Positions 11,703 through 24,639 of a stretch of DNA of 64,000 bases are shown piece after piece. Each line of letters begins with the position of its first letter. The first letter of the stretch is position 1. Where the stretch lies: assembly GCA_027704905.1 (NCBI GenBank), contig CM051015.1:15627692-15691691 (forward strand), in the 5' to 3' direction. This DNA is from Muraenolepis orangiensis. Lineage: Eukaryota > Chordata > Actinopteri > Gadiformes > Muraenolepididae. Under the pieces are notes generated by a model. The model saw only the letters and a list, made by a program, of their open reading frames with translations. It had not been told where the DNA came from and did not search any database. A program made the position numbers and the translations under genes.

Positions 11703-14700
11703 TGTGTCTGTGTCTGTGTCTGTGTCTGTGATGTAGTGTGTGTGTTTGTGTGTATTAGTGTGTTGTTGACTCATCCTTGTGTTCACAGGAAGTGTCCACC
11801 TCGGAGGTGGTGCTGATGAGAGGCCAGCATCAGGAAGAAGAGGTACGACCTCTGACCTGTAAATGATGGTTGTCATCAGTACAGTTTCTTCTATAATCAA
11901 TGAAAGTAAACCAATGACGAAAGTGAATTTGTTCTTCTTTTCAATAGAAAACACACAGTGGGGATACTATGGAATCCAGTTATGAGAACCATAATACTGA
12001 AGCAGGTAGGATACAGTTTGCTGTGAAAATTTCTATTTTCCATATCAACTATCAAGCCAAACAATGTGTGTCATTTTTTCCATTAAGAAGAAGACTTTCC
12101 GAGGTTTACTACCAAAGAACTGAGAGATCACTTCGAAAGAACCATTGAAGAGGCAGCGCCCAGCAAGCAAATGAAGGTAATTTCACAATGTCTAATTATG
12201 AATGATTATTAATATTCAGTTCACTGAAATCAAAGATTCTGTCTGTATTACTTATGATCAAAAATATAATTAAGATTTAAGGTTCAAATCTGCTCTAAAC
12301 TTCTGAAATCTATATGAATGATGATGATGATGATGATGATGATATACTGTATATATATACAGTATATATATATTTTTAACATTATAATATTTCCCATACA
12401 TATCTTGCTTGTTTCTCAAAAAGATTGGACGTGACATCAATAGATCAAAGTGGTCCTCAAAGACCCCTGAGGTCATGGAGGCCATGGAGCCCCCCAACAC
12501 AAGCGCTTCCTGTGTGGGTTATGAGGATGACTTTCCACCACCACCACCACCACCACCTCCTGAGGACTTAGACTATCTGCCGCCACCCCCTTTCGACTTA
12601 CTCCAGGATCCCACGGATCTCCCAGAGTGCTATTACTCCCCTGAACCACCAGAACCCACCATATCCTCCAAACATCCACTTAACAGAGAGGCTTACGTCA
12701 AGCAGAGGAACATGTATGAGTTAAAACGCCTTTATAAACACATTAATCCCAAAGTGCGTAAGAATATTGAGCAAGAGTATTTCAGCGATAGTGAACTCCA
12801 GAACGACCAGTTTGAGAGCCAAGACCACATGTGTGAGGAGATCAGCGTGAGTCCAGAAGAATACATTGAGTGGGACGAGGTGGTCCAAGGGGAGGTGCAG
12901 TCGAGACGCTGGATGTTTGAAAATAAACCCCTGGACGCCATTAAAGATGAAACTCTGGATGAAGACAATGACAACGTGAGAACAAGCCAACAACAAATGA
13001 TAGTGGGGAAGGACGTAAGGCGCACAGCTTGGATGTTTGAGACAAAGCCTATGGACACACTGGGTTCTCAAGACACAGACTCGACAGAGTTTAGAAATAA
13101 ATGCAACAAGTCAGACAAAGGCGATGTCCGTGCTGCGGCGTGGTTGTTCGAAACTCAACCAATGGAAAGTCTCAATAAAATGCACAAAGAGGAAGATCTT
13201 ACCAAAGAGATTGTGTTCACGGAAGAAGATGGGAATTCCACCATTTACATGATTGACAACAAGTGTTTGGAAACATTAGGTCACACCGAGACAATCGATG
13301 AAAGCCATTTGCTGAGTCTCAGGACAGTTTTGGAGGAAATAAATGGAGAAGTGAAAACGGTGACAAGTACTTTTGACACCCAGTTCAAATGTGTCATTAT
13401 GGGACAATTGAGCCAGATGCTTGAAATCAAATCTGTCCGTAAAGTAGAAACTGAATTGGAGCACTCCATTGCTTCACGTTGGCTTTTTGACACCCAACCG
13501 CTCGATATGGGAAATCAGGTTTGTACTCCATTGAAACTGGTGTGCAGCCTTTCCATGGAAGACAGCAGTAAAGGAGATTGGGGCAGGTGGTTGTTTGAGA
13601 TCAAGACCATGAATTCTCTTGAGGAATGGGAGAGCTCACAGATGCAGAAAGAAGAGATCATTGGAGCTGATGTACGTAAACACTGCATGGTGTTTGAGAC
13701 CCAGCCGATGGATTCCCTCAAAGATTATTCAAACGCCAGACAGCAGACTATCGAGGATGTTATCGGGGGAAATGTTAGATCGGCAAGAAACTTTTTCGAA
13801 ACCAGCCCTCAAGTAGCTAGAAAGAATTGCCTAGAGGTAGGAAAATTAAAAAAGACAACTAAGAACGAATTAGAAAAGGGAGATGTGAGACATCAAAAAT
13901 GGCGATTTGAAAGTCAACCACTGGAGCACATCCGCGAGGACAGGAAAGATGTTGTTAGGACTGTTAATGTCGAAGAAGACCTCAGACAAGAGGATGGAAG
14001 CAGCTGCAAGGCAGACGTCCGTAGAAACTGCTTGGTGTTTGAGACACAACCTATGGATACTTTAAAAGATGATGCCAATTCTAGAAAGTTATTGACAGAG
14101 GAGATTATTTCAGGGAATGTGCAATCTGCAAGACATTACTTTGAAACGATACCGGCTGATGAGTTAAAGGATCTCGCAGATGTAGGGAAGTTGAAGAAAA
14201 ACACAGCACTTGAGGAAGAGAAAGGGGATGTTACGCACCAGAAGTGGCGCTTTGAAAGCCAAACCTTGGAGAACATTAGGGAAGAAAAGAAAGAAGTTAT
14301 TCGCACAATAGACCTTGAAGAAATTAATAAAGTGGATGTATCAAACTATAAGGAAATATTTGAGACCACCGATTTAAGCAGAAAAGACGACTCTCAAAAG
14401 ATTCAGATCGAGGGTGTAACCTCTGGTTCTGTGAAATCAAATACTAATTTGTTTGAGTCGACTCAGTTGTATGCAATGCAAGACAGCTCAGGGCACTATC
14501 ATGAGGTGAGAACAGTACGGCGGGAAGAGCTTGTCAAAGGAGATGTCACAACGTGCAAATGGATGTTTGAGACACGTCCAATTGACCAGTTTGATGGAAG
14601 TATAAGCGAATACAAAGTTATCAAGGGAATATCAAAACAGGAAGTTGAATCGGGTGATGTAAAAACTGCCAAATGGTTGTTTGAAACACAACCTCTGGAT

Positions 14701-17700
14701 GGTATTAAATATTTCAGCAATATTGAAGATGAAGAAACTGTGGATGCAAGCAAAACTATTGAAATTGTCAAGGGTGATGTTAAAACCTGCAAGTGGCTTT
14801 TTGAAACTGAACTGATGGACCACCCGTACGACAGAGTTAACTTAAAAAGCGAGGATGAGAGTTTAGAAGTAAAAAAGGGAGATGTCAAAACCTGTACCTG
14901 GCTTTTTGAGACACAAGCCCTTGATGCTATCGGTGATGAGAACAAAAAACTTCTCAAAACATGTTCTGCCAATCAAGAAGAGTTTAGGGGAAAAGATGTC
15001 CAAATGACCCGCGTCCTCTTTGAAACTGAGAATCTGGAGGAGCTCACAGGGAAAGACAGATGCTCTTTTAAGCAAGTAACTGAAATAGACATTGAGTCTG
15101 GAGATGTTTCAAGAAAGAAGTATATTTTTGAAAATAAAATGCAGGACATCATGACGTCTACGTGTGAGGAAACAATGCAGAAGCTGAAAACCCTTCAGTC
15201 AGAGGAAATACAAAAGGGAAATGTGGGGACTTGCAAATATCTGTTTGAAAACCAATCCATAGAAAAAGAGTTCAGTAGCCACACTGTCGACGATGTGCAA
15301 GGTGGCAATGTTGACAAGGGCCGTTTTATTTTTGAAACATTTTCTTTAGATAAAATTCAGGAAGCATCCTCTGATACAGAGACAGAGATGACACAATTGC
15401 AGAAAATCATCCGAGAAGAGGAAGAGAGAGGTGATGTGAGAAACTACACAATGATGTTTGAAACTCAGCCTCTTTACGCCATTCAGGACAAACAGGGCCA
15501 CTACCATGAGGTGACCACTGTGACCAGCGAGGAGGTCATGAAGGGAGATGTGGTGGGATCCCGATGGCTGTTTGAGACCAAGCCCCTGGACTCTATCAAA
15601 GACACAGATGAGGTCTACATCATCAAGTCTGTCACACAAGAGGATGCACACAAAGGAGATGTGACCTCCGCCAGGTGGAAATTTGAAACCCAGCCTCTTG
15701 ATGGGATTGCTGAGGAAAAGAAGGTTTTAATAAAAACTGTGGATGATATCCAAGGAGGTGACGTGAGAATGAACAAGCATCGATTTGAGTCAGACGCCCT
15801 GTCCCAGAGTTCTGTCAAAACCGTTAATGTCAGTGAAATACAAAAAGGTGACGTCAGGACAGCAAAATGGAGATTTGAAACCCAATCGATTGATAAGATA
15901 AAAAGTATGAGTGCCGAAAATCTGATTGAAACTGTTCAAAAGGAGGAGGTTGCAAGGGGGGATGTCAAACAATCTGTCTGGCTGTTTGAGAAGAATCCCC
16001 TTGACCACATCAAGGAGGTTGATGAGGGTGAAGCGAGCATCATGCCAGAGGAAATTCCAAAAGCAGACGTGAAGTCAACCACTTGGCTCTTTGAAACAAC
16101 ACCCTTTACCAACTTTAACGAAACAAATGTGGCAAAGACTGAAATCCTGGGTAAGAGTATAAAAAGGACACTTGAGGAACTTTACAGTGAACAGATGGTG
16201 AGCTCAAAGGGAGTTATCATTGAAGCTGATGAAATTGGCGATGTAAGAATGGCCAAATACCAACTCATGAATAAGGACACACCAGAGATTCAAAGGGAGC
16301 AGGTCATTAAGGGGGATCTGCAAAGTATTATGATGAAGCTTTTGAATAGACAGGAAACAAATGACAGGCAGATAACAATAGATTCAGAGGAGAAGGGGAA
16401 CATCAGCTCAACAGTGCATCAACTGTTGAATCAAGCAAGTGAAAGCAGTGTTAAAAAAGAGGACATTTTAAGCGGTGACATTCAGGAGGCTGTGAACAAT
16501 CTTTTTAAAGATGATGGGTCTAGCAAACATGGAATACTCATCCAAGAGGATGAAAGGGGAGATGTGAGAATGACAATATATTCCCTGTTGAATAAGGAAG
16601 ACAACATATCCCTGGAAAAGGAGGGGGTGATAAGTGGGGATATAAAGAATGCTCTCCAGAAACTATCCAGCAACAGCAGTAAAGATCCGGCTGTTGGGAT
16701 TAAAGTTGATGACACAGAAAAGGGAAATGTGCACTTCTATTCAACGTGCATTGAAACTGGAGCCCTTGACTATCTAAAGCAACTCACTTTAGAAGCTGAT
16801 GAGTCCATCACTGAAACTGTACAAAAAACACAGATTATTGGAGGGGACGTCAAGACCACAAAAATGATTCTTAGCCAAAGTCAAAGCGGAATCGGGCGTA
16901 CTGTGGAGGATATTGTTCCTGGCGATGTTCACAACACAGTCAAAGTATTCATGTCAGAGCCAAGCATTTTACTGGAAGGTGTTCAAAAAGAGGATATTGT
17001 CAAAGGTGATTTGAAAGCTGTTTTGAGCTCACTTTCTGACTTTGTGAACCAGAGTGTAGTGGTAGAGAAAGAAACGGTGGTAAAAGGTGACATACCAAAG
17101 GCACTGCGTTGCCTGGCAAGAGCTCAGAAACGCTACAAAGAGGTTGAGAAGCCAGATATTATTCGGGGGGATATCAAAGGTGCTCTGAGATCTCTTGAGA
17201 ATTCAGCAACTTCCAAAATTGAAGCTGTCGTAGAGGATTGCGTTTCTGGAGACGTAAAGGCTACACTAAAGTCTTTGGAGCAGGCGAAGCAAGCAGTGAG
17301 GGAGGTTGTGAAGGAGGTGATTGTAAAGGGTGACATTCACACAACAATGCAGTGTCTACAGGATGCTTCAAATGATAAGTGGACAAGTCAGCAGGAAATC
17401 GATGTGCAGGGAGATGTCAGAGGCACAATCCAGCTTTTCTTGGAGTCCCCATCCTCACCAAGAATGCAAAGGAAGGCAAGCCTTGAAGGGGATGTCAAGA
17501 TGTCAATCAAATCCCTGTCTGAGGACCATGAACAAACACAGTTGGAGAAGGAGGATGTTATTAAGGGAGATGTTAAAGGTACCATCAAGTCCTTGCTAGA
17601 GACTGCACAGCGGGAAACTCCCAAGGTTCACAGAAAGGTCAGAGTGAAGCACAGCCCTCCCAATAAAAGCCTAAACGTTGATGGAAATGTACAGAAAATA

Positions 17701-20700
17701 AAGACTGTATCACAAATTGCATCACAGGAAGATGATACCACCTCCACTGAAGCCAAAGTTGAAACCACACAATCATGTTCAATGCATCAGTCCTCTCAGC
17801 ACACCACTGTGGTAGAACACAAAACTATTACCCAAAACCACGGCATTAAAACCTTGAAGACAGAGTTCCGTAATCTCAACAAAAACCCTAAAGGCACAAT
17901 AAAGATGTCTAGAACCAAAGTTAAAAAGAGTGATGTTCACATCCTCAAACTAAGTCAGCCAGAACCCGAACTCCCTCTACCTCCACCACCTCCACCAGTT
18001 GCAGAAAGTGATCTGTCTCCTCCGCCAAGACCTTGTTCCCTATCAGGGGATCCTGAGCTTGATCAGCTTCCTCCTCCCCCTCCGCCCATAAGTAATTATC
18101 AGGACTCCCTCCCACCTCCACCTTCTCAGCAAGAGCTGGATAACATGCCATCACAAGTAAAGCATCCCTCTCCAGCTAAAGCAAAGAAAATTAAAAAAGT
18201 GAAAGCACCTATCTTGTGTCCTGTGCCAAAGTTGGTGCCTATGGTGGATGTAAGTAAAACACATCAAGTAACACAAGAGACAATTAAAACTACCAACAAC
18301 ACATCTGTGGTGGAAGTAAGCACAACTGAATCAAAACATGTGCTGTGTGAAATCCCTCCACCCCCTGAATCACTGAGACCATTGAAGAAAGTCTACATCC
18401 CAGTGCGATTTACTCCTCCACCGTCTCCTCCACCTTCCATGAGAGGCAAGGTGACTAAGTTTCACACTCCGTTAATTAAAGCTGAAGAAAAGTTCAGAAT
18501 GTCTAAGGAGGACAGTACGCCCCCCACTACTCCAACACCGACCTACATACATGAGTCGGTCACAGCTGCCTTTGAAATGCTTTCCAGCCAAGATAACATC
18601 TCAGGCCGTATTGAGGAAATCTCAGACCATACTGAGGACATATCAAGCCATACTGAGGACAGAGTTGAAAAGACAACCATTCAGTCTGACTCCATCGCAG
18701 CTGATGTATCCAAGTGTATTGGAATAACAGACAGCAAGGTTAGCTCAGTTCAGCAGACTTTTTCAAATGTAACTACTGTGAGACAACAGAAATTTTCAAC
18801 ATCTACTGTTATATCCACCCAGTCTATTACAACGAATCAAATAGCGACATCAAAGGAGATAGAAAATACAGGTGTTGGAACTGTAGTCAAGAAAGATGAT
18901 GTTACTCTTGAAGACATCAATTTGAGCAAGTCACAGGAGTCTGAGAAAAAGAAGAAAAAAGATAAGGATTCAAAAATACCTGATGTAGATAAAAAAGCTA
19001 CTAAGGCAGCCAAAACATCTCAATCAAACACTCAGATGGTACACGACGAGTCTCTCCCCCAAGAAGAGGTGTCTGATCCCTCAGTTAAAACAGCAAAGAC
19101 CTCTAATGGAAAAACAGGGAAGTTATCCCAAAAAGCAAAGAAGAACAATAAGCAAGAAAAACAAAAGACAAAAGAAACCAAGAAGGCTATTGACATGGAA
19201 AAGATGAGTGGAGCACAAGTAGAGGGTTTGAAGGCCGAGATGAAGGAACCTGTGGAGGTGAAGGAAGCTGCAGAGGTGAAGGAACCTGTGGAGGTGAAGG
19301 AACCTGCGGAGGTGAAGGAACCTGGGGAGGTGAAGGAACCTACGGAGGTGAAGCAACCTGCGGAGGTGAAGGAACCTGCGGAGGTGAAGGAACCTGCGGA
19401 GGTGAAGCAACCTGTGGAGGTGAAGGAACTTGCGGAGGTTAAGGTCCAGGTCCAACAGAACAAAGTGAAATCCGATGTTAAAGAGGACGTTCTGCATGCA
19501 GCTTCTTCTCCTTCTGTTATGGGGGCGGCTGCAACTGTCACTTCTGTTGCCTCCAGTACTAATAATCCCACTGAAAACCAACCAGCAAGTTTGTCAGGAA
19601 CGAAAAAAAAAAGAAGGTGAAAAAGTCAAAAGCTGCAGCACAGTCTGGACAAAGCAAAGAAACATCCACAGAATCAAAGAGCCTTTCTACAGATTCAAAA
19701 TCACCAGTGTGTGAAAGATCCCCTGCAAGCCAAGAAACAGTGACCAATATGTGTAAAGATGTGAGTGGAGCAAGAAATACTCAGGTCCACAAGGAAGGTG
19801 TCACAGAAACTACAATAGAGCACAATGTGTGTGAAGAAATGGTTAAGGTTGAAAAGCAAGTAAAGACTCAAGTCTTAACATCTAATCAGCAGAAAGCAAA
19901 AGAAAGTAAGGATGTACCTATCTCAGTGACAAGCAATTCCGAACAAAATTATATTGTTAAGTGCACAACAGAGACAACAAAGGATTCTCAGAGGCAAGAG
20001 GTGCAGTCATTAATCTCACAAATAGCAGAGCTACAAAAGGTGTCTGGAAAGACTAATTCTAAATCTGTGAAAACGTTGCTCAATAGGATTCCAGTATGGA
20101 TATTGAGTGAAGAGGAGAAATGTGATTTGGAAATATCCGCAATTGAAAATAATGTACAAAGGCTTGAAGAAATAGTTTTACATTTAAAGAAACTATCAGA
20201 AGCAAAACTTTCATTTCTGGATGGAATTTACACAGTTGATAAACCCAAATCTGAGTCAATTTATGAAAAAGTTGTCCCTTCTACAGCCACACAGAGAATA
20301 TCAAAGATCAGCATTGGCTCGACCAAAGTTGAGTCCGGAACCAAGCAAAATAAATCACTTGAAAGTAGAAAACAGGAAGCCCGTCAGGTAAGGTCATCTG
20401 ACCATAGAGCTCCATCACCCTCACTGAGAACACGCCCACCCTCACCGACCTTCATTACAATTGAATCCACACGGAGAACTGACTCACCTCAAATGGTCAG
20501 CCCATCTCCTACCCTGCTGCACAGACCAGCCACCCCCCCCACCCCTCCACCCAGGAGATCGGCCACCCCCACAACACGCATCACCAGAATAACGCCATCG
20601 CCTACTTTTGACCGAGTTGAAAGTTTGGCTCGGCTGAAGGACACAACAGCCAAGCTATCGCGCGGTGTGACACCGCCTCCTATTCTCCAACCCCATCAAG

Positions 20701-23599
20701 TGACGGAAAAGAGGTCTGAGATCGTGGAATCTCCTGCATCATTCCACCGGCAAATCAAGATCGAGTCTCAAACCATGTTGGTCTCAGAGACGGAAAAGAA
20801 ATCTGAATGTAAGCATAAAAAGAAAGTAGGAAAGAAACAGCAACAGCCTGTTGTTGATCTACCAAAGAAACAGCTTGTTGATGATCTACCAAAGGAACAG
20901 CCTGTTGAGGATCTACCAAAGGAACAGCCTGTTGATGATCTTCCAAAGGAACAGCCTGTTGATGATCTACCAAAGGCTGAAGCATATCCTGTCAATGTAG
21001 AGAAGACCACAAATACTGCTGCAAATAAAAGTGTGCCTGAGTCAGCTCTAGAGCTCAATTTGTCATTCCAGGACATTGAGCAGGACGTTCTGTCATCAGA
21101 GCAAGTGGTTTTATCTGTACAAGACAAGAAAGTGCTTTTTGAAGAGGCTCAGAAAGCTCAAATAAATAAGACCTACGTGAGGAAGAAACCTATTGATATT
21201 CCAGAACGCTTGGGGCCGGAGGTAGAGGACTTTAGACAAATGGATGATCCTCCCAGGGTGGATTTATCTGGTCTAGTCAACCACTTTGAGATACCAAAAG
21301 AAGGAGTCTACACCATAATAGAACCAATCGCAACACTCAACAAGACAGAAGTTACAGAAGCCGACACAACGGCAAATATGGACATTCTAAAACAGGAACT
21401 TCCTGTGTTTGACATACAGGCGATTAAGAATGTGTTCAAACTGGATGAGCAAAGTTTCTTGCTCAAAGCAGAGAAAAGCCATCAGGAGCTGGTGGTATTG
21501 AACTCCACAACAGACAGACCAAGTTCTAAGAACCATCAGTGGTCGAGGGAGAGTTCTCGACAGAACACCCCTGTTCCTTCACATGGAGACATTGCACACA
21601 CAGAGTCATCAGAACCAACATGCTTCTCTGAAGCCAGCATCACCACAGAGCACTTATCCAACATTGACCACTTGGGAAACAAGACCATGGAAACCAAGAC
21701 CATGAAAACGGTTTCTGAATCCTCTAAGAGCTTGTCCGACACAAAGGTTCCCTTCTCTTACGCTGATGTAGTCAAGCGGAAGACGGCAAAGCGGACTGAG
21801 ACCTACGACGAGGCTTCCACAGAGGAACTGCTGAGGACCTTCCACAAGACGTGGACAGAAAGCGAGACAGTCTTTAAGAGTCTCGGCTACAGTGTCACCG
21901 AGGACAAAACATCGAAAGTTGTGACGCAGCTAACAGACTCTTCAGGAGCTGGTAAACTTCTCAGAAGCATGGTGAAAAAAACAACTAATGGCATGGAATA
22001 GAAATGGAAAATGGATGGATGAAAAACCCCATTAGCATGTTTAGCATTGCATTTGGCTTTTTGTGTTTTTGAAACAATAAGTTGTTGCCTCTGAATCTTT
22101 CCTAACACTAATATAACAGTTTTTTCCATGTATTGGTGGTTTTGGGGAAGAATAACCGATTTTTCAGCAAACCATTGCAGGGTCTCTATAAAGATTGAAC
22201 AGTTAAGATTTATAACAAAAACGGTACCTCTTAACAGCTATGGTGAAAATGTCAAGTCTAGCTTTGTGACTTTTGCTTCTGCTTGGCATTGTAAATGGAG
22301 GCCTACGTACTATGGATGGTAACAGAAGTAATAAGCTGTGTTTCATCTCTCTGTAAAAGATTCGTGTTCTGAAGTCAGAGCTCTGCACAGCGTGTCGGAG
22401 GAGGGTTTACCCCATGGATGCACTGATACTGGACACAAAAAAGTACCATAGGTCCTGCTTCTGCTGTGAACACTGCTCCAGTATATTAAGGTAAATACAC
22501 AAGGTGCTGCAATATTAAAAAATGTGTTAAACTAATTCTTAAAACATACGGTAAAGGTTATCCTTTCCTTTAATCAAGAAGTGTATCATTGTTTAAATGT
22601 GCTATTGATAGCATGTACAACATTCAGCCAAGAGGTGTCCCCCTTCTCTTCCATTCATTCACTGGTTACCAGTTGGTTATTCAACCTTCATATTTCAGAC
22701 TCTTGTCACGGGATGAATCTTTTGTGTTAAACTCTTACATGTGACTAACTGGCAACTACTAGACTGTTACAACCTGATACCAATGTAGTTATCCTATGGG
22801 TTAATAGAGATACCGCCTGAAACAAACTTAGTTATCCTATTGGCTCACAGAGATACCACCTGATACCAACGTAGTTATTCTATTGGCTCACAGAGATACC
22901 ACCTGATACCAACATCGTTATCTTATTGGCTCACAAGCCTTGTTGGACACTGGAACCAACTGTCTTAACATGGATCAACCAACCATGAATTTGGGAACTG
23001 TCAAACATTTTAAAATGATTAACTCACAATCATAATAAACATATTTTGAAAAATACATACTTTTTTTTGCTCCTTTCTAAAAGCTGTGGATGTATTTTTT
23101 GTAATGATTTGTCAACACAATAGCACCTAAAATATATTTTCCTTGTTTAGCATTTTGATATAAAAACGTGATATAACAAAACGTTTGATTGATTCATGTT
23201 TACCAGCCTTTTAGCTTGTTCCACCATGTGATGTTGTATTTTGTTTTCAGCCTTGCCAACTGTATCTCAGTCCATGGACATGTGTACTGCCAGGCCCATT
23301 ATAAACAGCTCCTCCAGTTCAATGGGCTCCGGCAGCCAGCTGCTCTTCACTCTCCACACCAAGCTGACTGGAGACATTCAGTCAGCAGCCTGGATTCAGC
23401 ACATTTATTGGATGACAACAAACCTCTAAACTCTAGTAAGATCTCTGTAGTTTGGCCGCCACAAGCAGACCCCCCGATTAAAGGCTTCAACATGGAGGCA
23501 GACATTCAGCTCACCAAACCACAATGGCCCCCTCCAGACAACAGCCCCAAGCCCCCCAACCACCAGCACGGAAAGGTGGTCCCCAGAAGTCTCATTTGA
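11194..23599 (+). CDS. xirp2: Xin actin-binding repeat-containing protein 2 (whole gene)
   Basis: XIRP2 binds and bundles actin at intercalated discs, myotendinous junctions and hair-cell stereocilia. I read these exons: 11194-11292, 11789-11842, 11948-12005, 12088-12176, 12424-21971 (giant), 22360-22490 and 23251-23599 (stop at 23597-23599). All have GT-AG borders and compatible phases. Exon 1 opens MMEEVEVCSLPGGFASVR, matching the known family N-terminus. Exon 4 (FTTKELRDHFERTIEE) matches the short coiled segment before the Xin repeats. The giant exon holds the Xin repeats and proline-rich motifs, and the last two exons form a LIM domain. Fish often have two xirp2 copies and I cannot tell which this is. 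Further 5' exons may exist, because mammalian XIRP2 has an N-terminal extension. The donor ending the giant exon (ATG|GTGAAA at 21971) is inferred. If that donor is not used, the long form stops at 21999-22001. The next protein-coding gene, b3galt1, supports the identity by synteny. Confidence 0.93.
11363..11755. repeat. (GT)n arrays in xirp2 intron 1
   Basis: Four GT tracts, the longest at about 11500-11568 and 11608-11700, are separated by diverged copies of GTATGGCTAGGCATGTG. The last tract grades into GTGTCT hexamers. The (GT)n block fills most of the intron between exons 11194-11292 and 11789-11842. Confidence 0.95.
12310..12372. repeat. (GAT)n and (AT)n tracts before the giant exon
   Basis: About eleven GAT triplets and a TATATACAGTATATATA palindrome lie 50-110 bp upstream of the giant-exon acceptor. 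Confidence 0.85.
12424..22001 (+). CDS. xirp2: xirp2 giant exon: Xin repeats, proline-rich and coiled regions
   Basis: The exon starts after AAAAAG at 12423 and reads IGRDINRSKW. Next comes an acidic DDFPPPPPPPPPEDL site of the Ena/VASP EVH1-binding type. About 29 Xin repeats of 16 residues (consensus GDVKTAKWLFETQPLD) run from about 12890 to 16115, compared with about 28 in mammalian XIRP2. A second array of about 17 degenerate units (GDVKGTIKSL type, lacking the Trp and Phe-Glu core) occupies 16230-17600. Proline-rich blocks follow at 17960-18130 and 18400-18560. An EVKEPA hexapeptide array lies at 19238-19440 and QPVDDLPKE repeats at 20850-20980. As sequenced the frame ends at TGA 19618-19620. 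The protein clearly continues in the -1 frame to 22001, so one A appears to be missing from the ten-A run at 19603-19612. Codon content on both sides is of the same kind, so I read this as one exon. Confidence 0.93.
22360..23599 (+). CDS. xirp2: xirp2 LIM-domain exons
   Basis: Exon 22360-22490 follows CTGTAAAAG and reads IRVLKSELCTACRRRVYPMD, then a CxxC pair around SCFCCEHCSS. It joins in phase 2 to 23251-23599 (LANCISVHGHVYCQAHYKQL). Together these give the zinc ligands CxxC...HxxC and CxxC...CxxH of a single LIM domain. A tail of about 90 residues follows, rich in Pro and Lys, ending KVVPRSLI and stop. Exon 4 and this exon pair are both phase 0 at the join, so skipping the giant exon would give a 259-residue short protein. 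Mammals make such a short LIM isoform of XIRP2, notably in hair cells. The LIM exons are weakly separated from the giant exon by a 388-bp intron. Confidence 0.88.
22770..22940. repeat. minisatellite in xirp2 LIM intron
   Basis: Three to four copies of a unit of about 44-48 bp containing ACCTGATACCAACGTAGTTA and TTGGCTCACAGAGATACC. Confidence 0.88.
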
Positions 23600-24560
23600 A
23601 AGATCTTCTATACATATTTCACAACAAATAAAAACCATGGAAGTGAGGAGAGCACAGTGAGGTTTAAGTTAAGTATAGTTATTGTGATGGTAAAAGAAGA
23701 GAAGGTTGAAGGTAATTTGGTTAAGTGTTAGAGAACAGAATGTGGATGGAAGGCCACATTCACAGGAGTGGTTAAATGCAGGTGGAAATGGAAAAGTGGT
23801 AAGGAGGTAAGGTGGTAAGGAGGAAGTGCTATAGGGTTAGAGAGTAGGGTGAAAATACTGGATAGTATGTGGATGTACACATACAATAGAATGCTGCAAT
23901 TTAACAAATGGCGTCTTCCTTATGATTCAAAATGCATTGGTTAATAATTAATTTCCACTTGTCAGTATAGTAGTATGCAATATAATGTAGCAGTTAAAAA
24001 CACAGTTAATCTGCAGAGACTGAACAGTGTATTGTATGAAATGATCTAGTGTGGTTGTGCCTGTTTAGGGAAACATTTGAGTCCAACCATTTGCAGGTTG
24101 CAGGCTAACGTTACTTCTTACACTTACAGATTTAACAAAACGATTTTGACAATTCAACCCTGTGATTTAGATTAATCTGAGTTTTTCTATTGTAAAAAAT
24201 ATTTCTGGATAGAGTGGCAATTTAAATCGAATCTCTTATTGTGTTTCATTGTGTCTGGATTTTTCTCTGTCATCATTTTAACATTTGCATTTTTCTAGCA
24301 CCTGGTGTGCAACCTAGTAAAAATGACCATGTAAATGTTGTTAAATATTGAAGGATTTATAATTTATACCGTATATACAATTTCAATTGAATTGGTAGTA
24401 ATAATAATAATAATAATAATGATGTATGTCTTGGACATTTATATCCTAATTTTAACATTTTTGCATTGAATATGTGTATAAATCTGTAAACTCCTGATTG
24501 TGTGACACGGGCTGGTTCAGTTTGATACTTAAAGTTACCAATAAAATCATTGATTATCAA
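23600..24560 (+). other. probable xirp2 3' untranslated region
   Basis: Follows the TGA at 23597-23599. AATAAA signals occur at about 23626 (ACAAATAAAAACC) and about 24540 (CCAATAAAATC). A (TAA)n tract lies at 24396-24420. The exact polyadenylation site is not determinable. Confidence 0.5.
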
Positions 24561-24639
24561 ATGGAGCATTACATTTTGATATTAAATGTTACCACAAACA
24601 CAATACAATGGGCTATGTCCCGATCAGGGGACCAGTCCT

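Noticed and set aside
19617..22001. Second independent gene starting at ATG 19619 region
   Set aside because: There is no promoter, acceptor or start context. Composition and content continue the giant xirp2 exon, so a frame break in the A10 run explains it.
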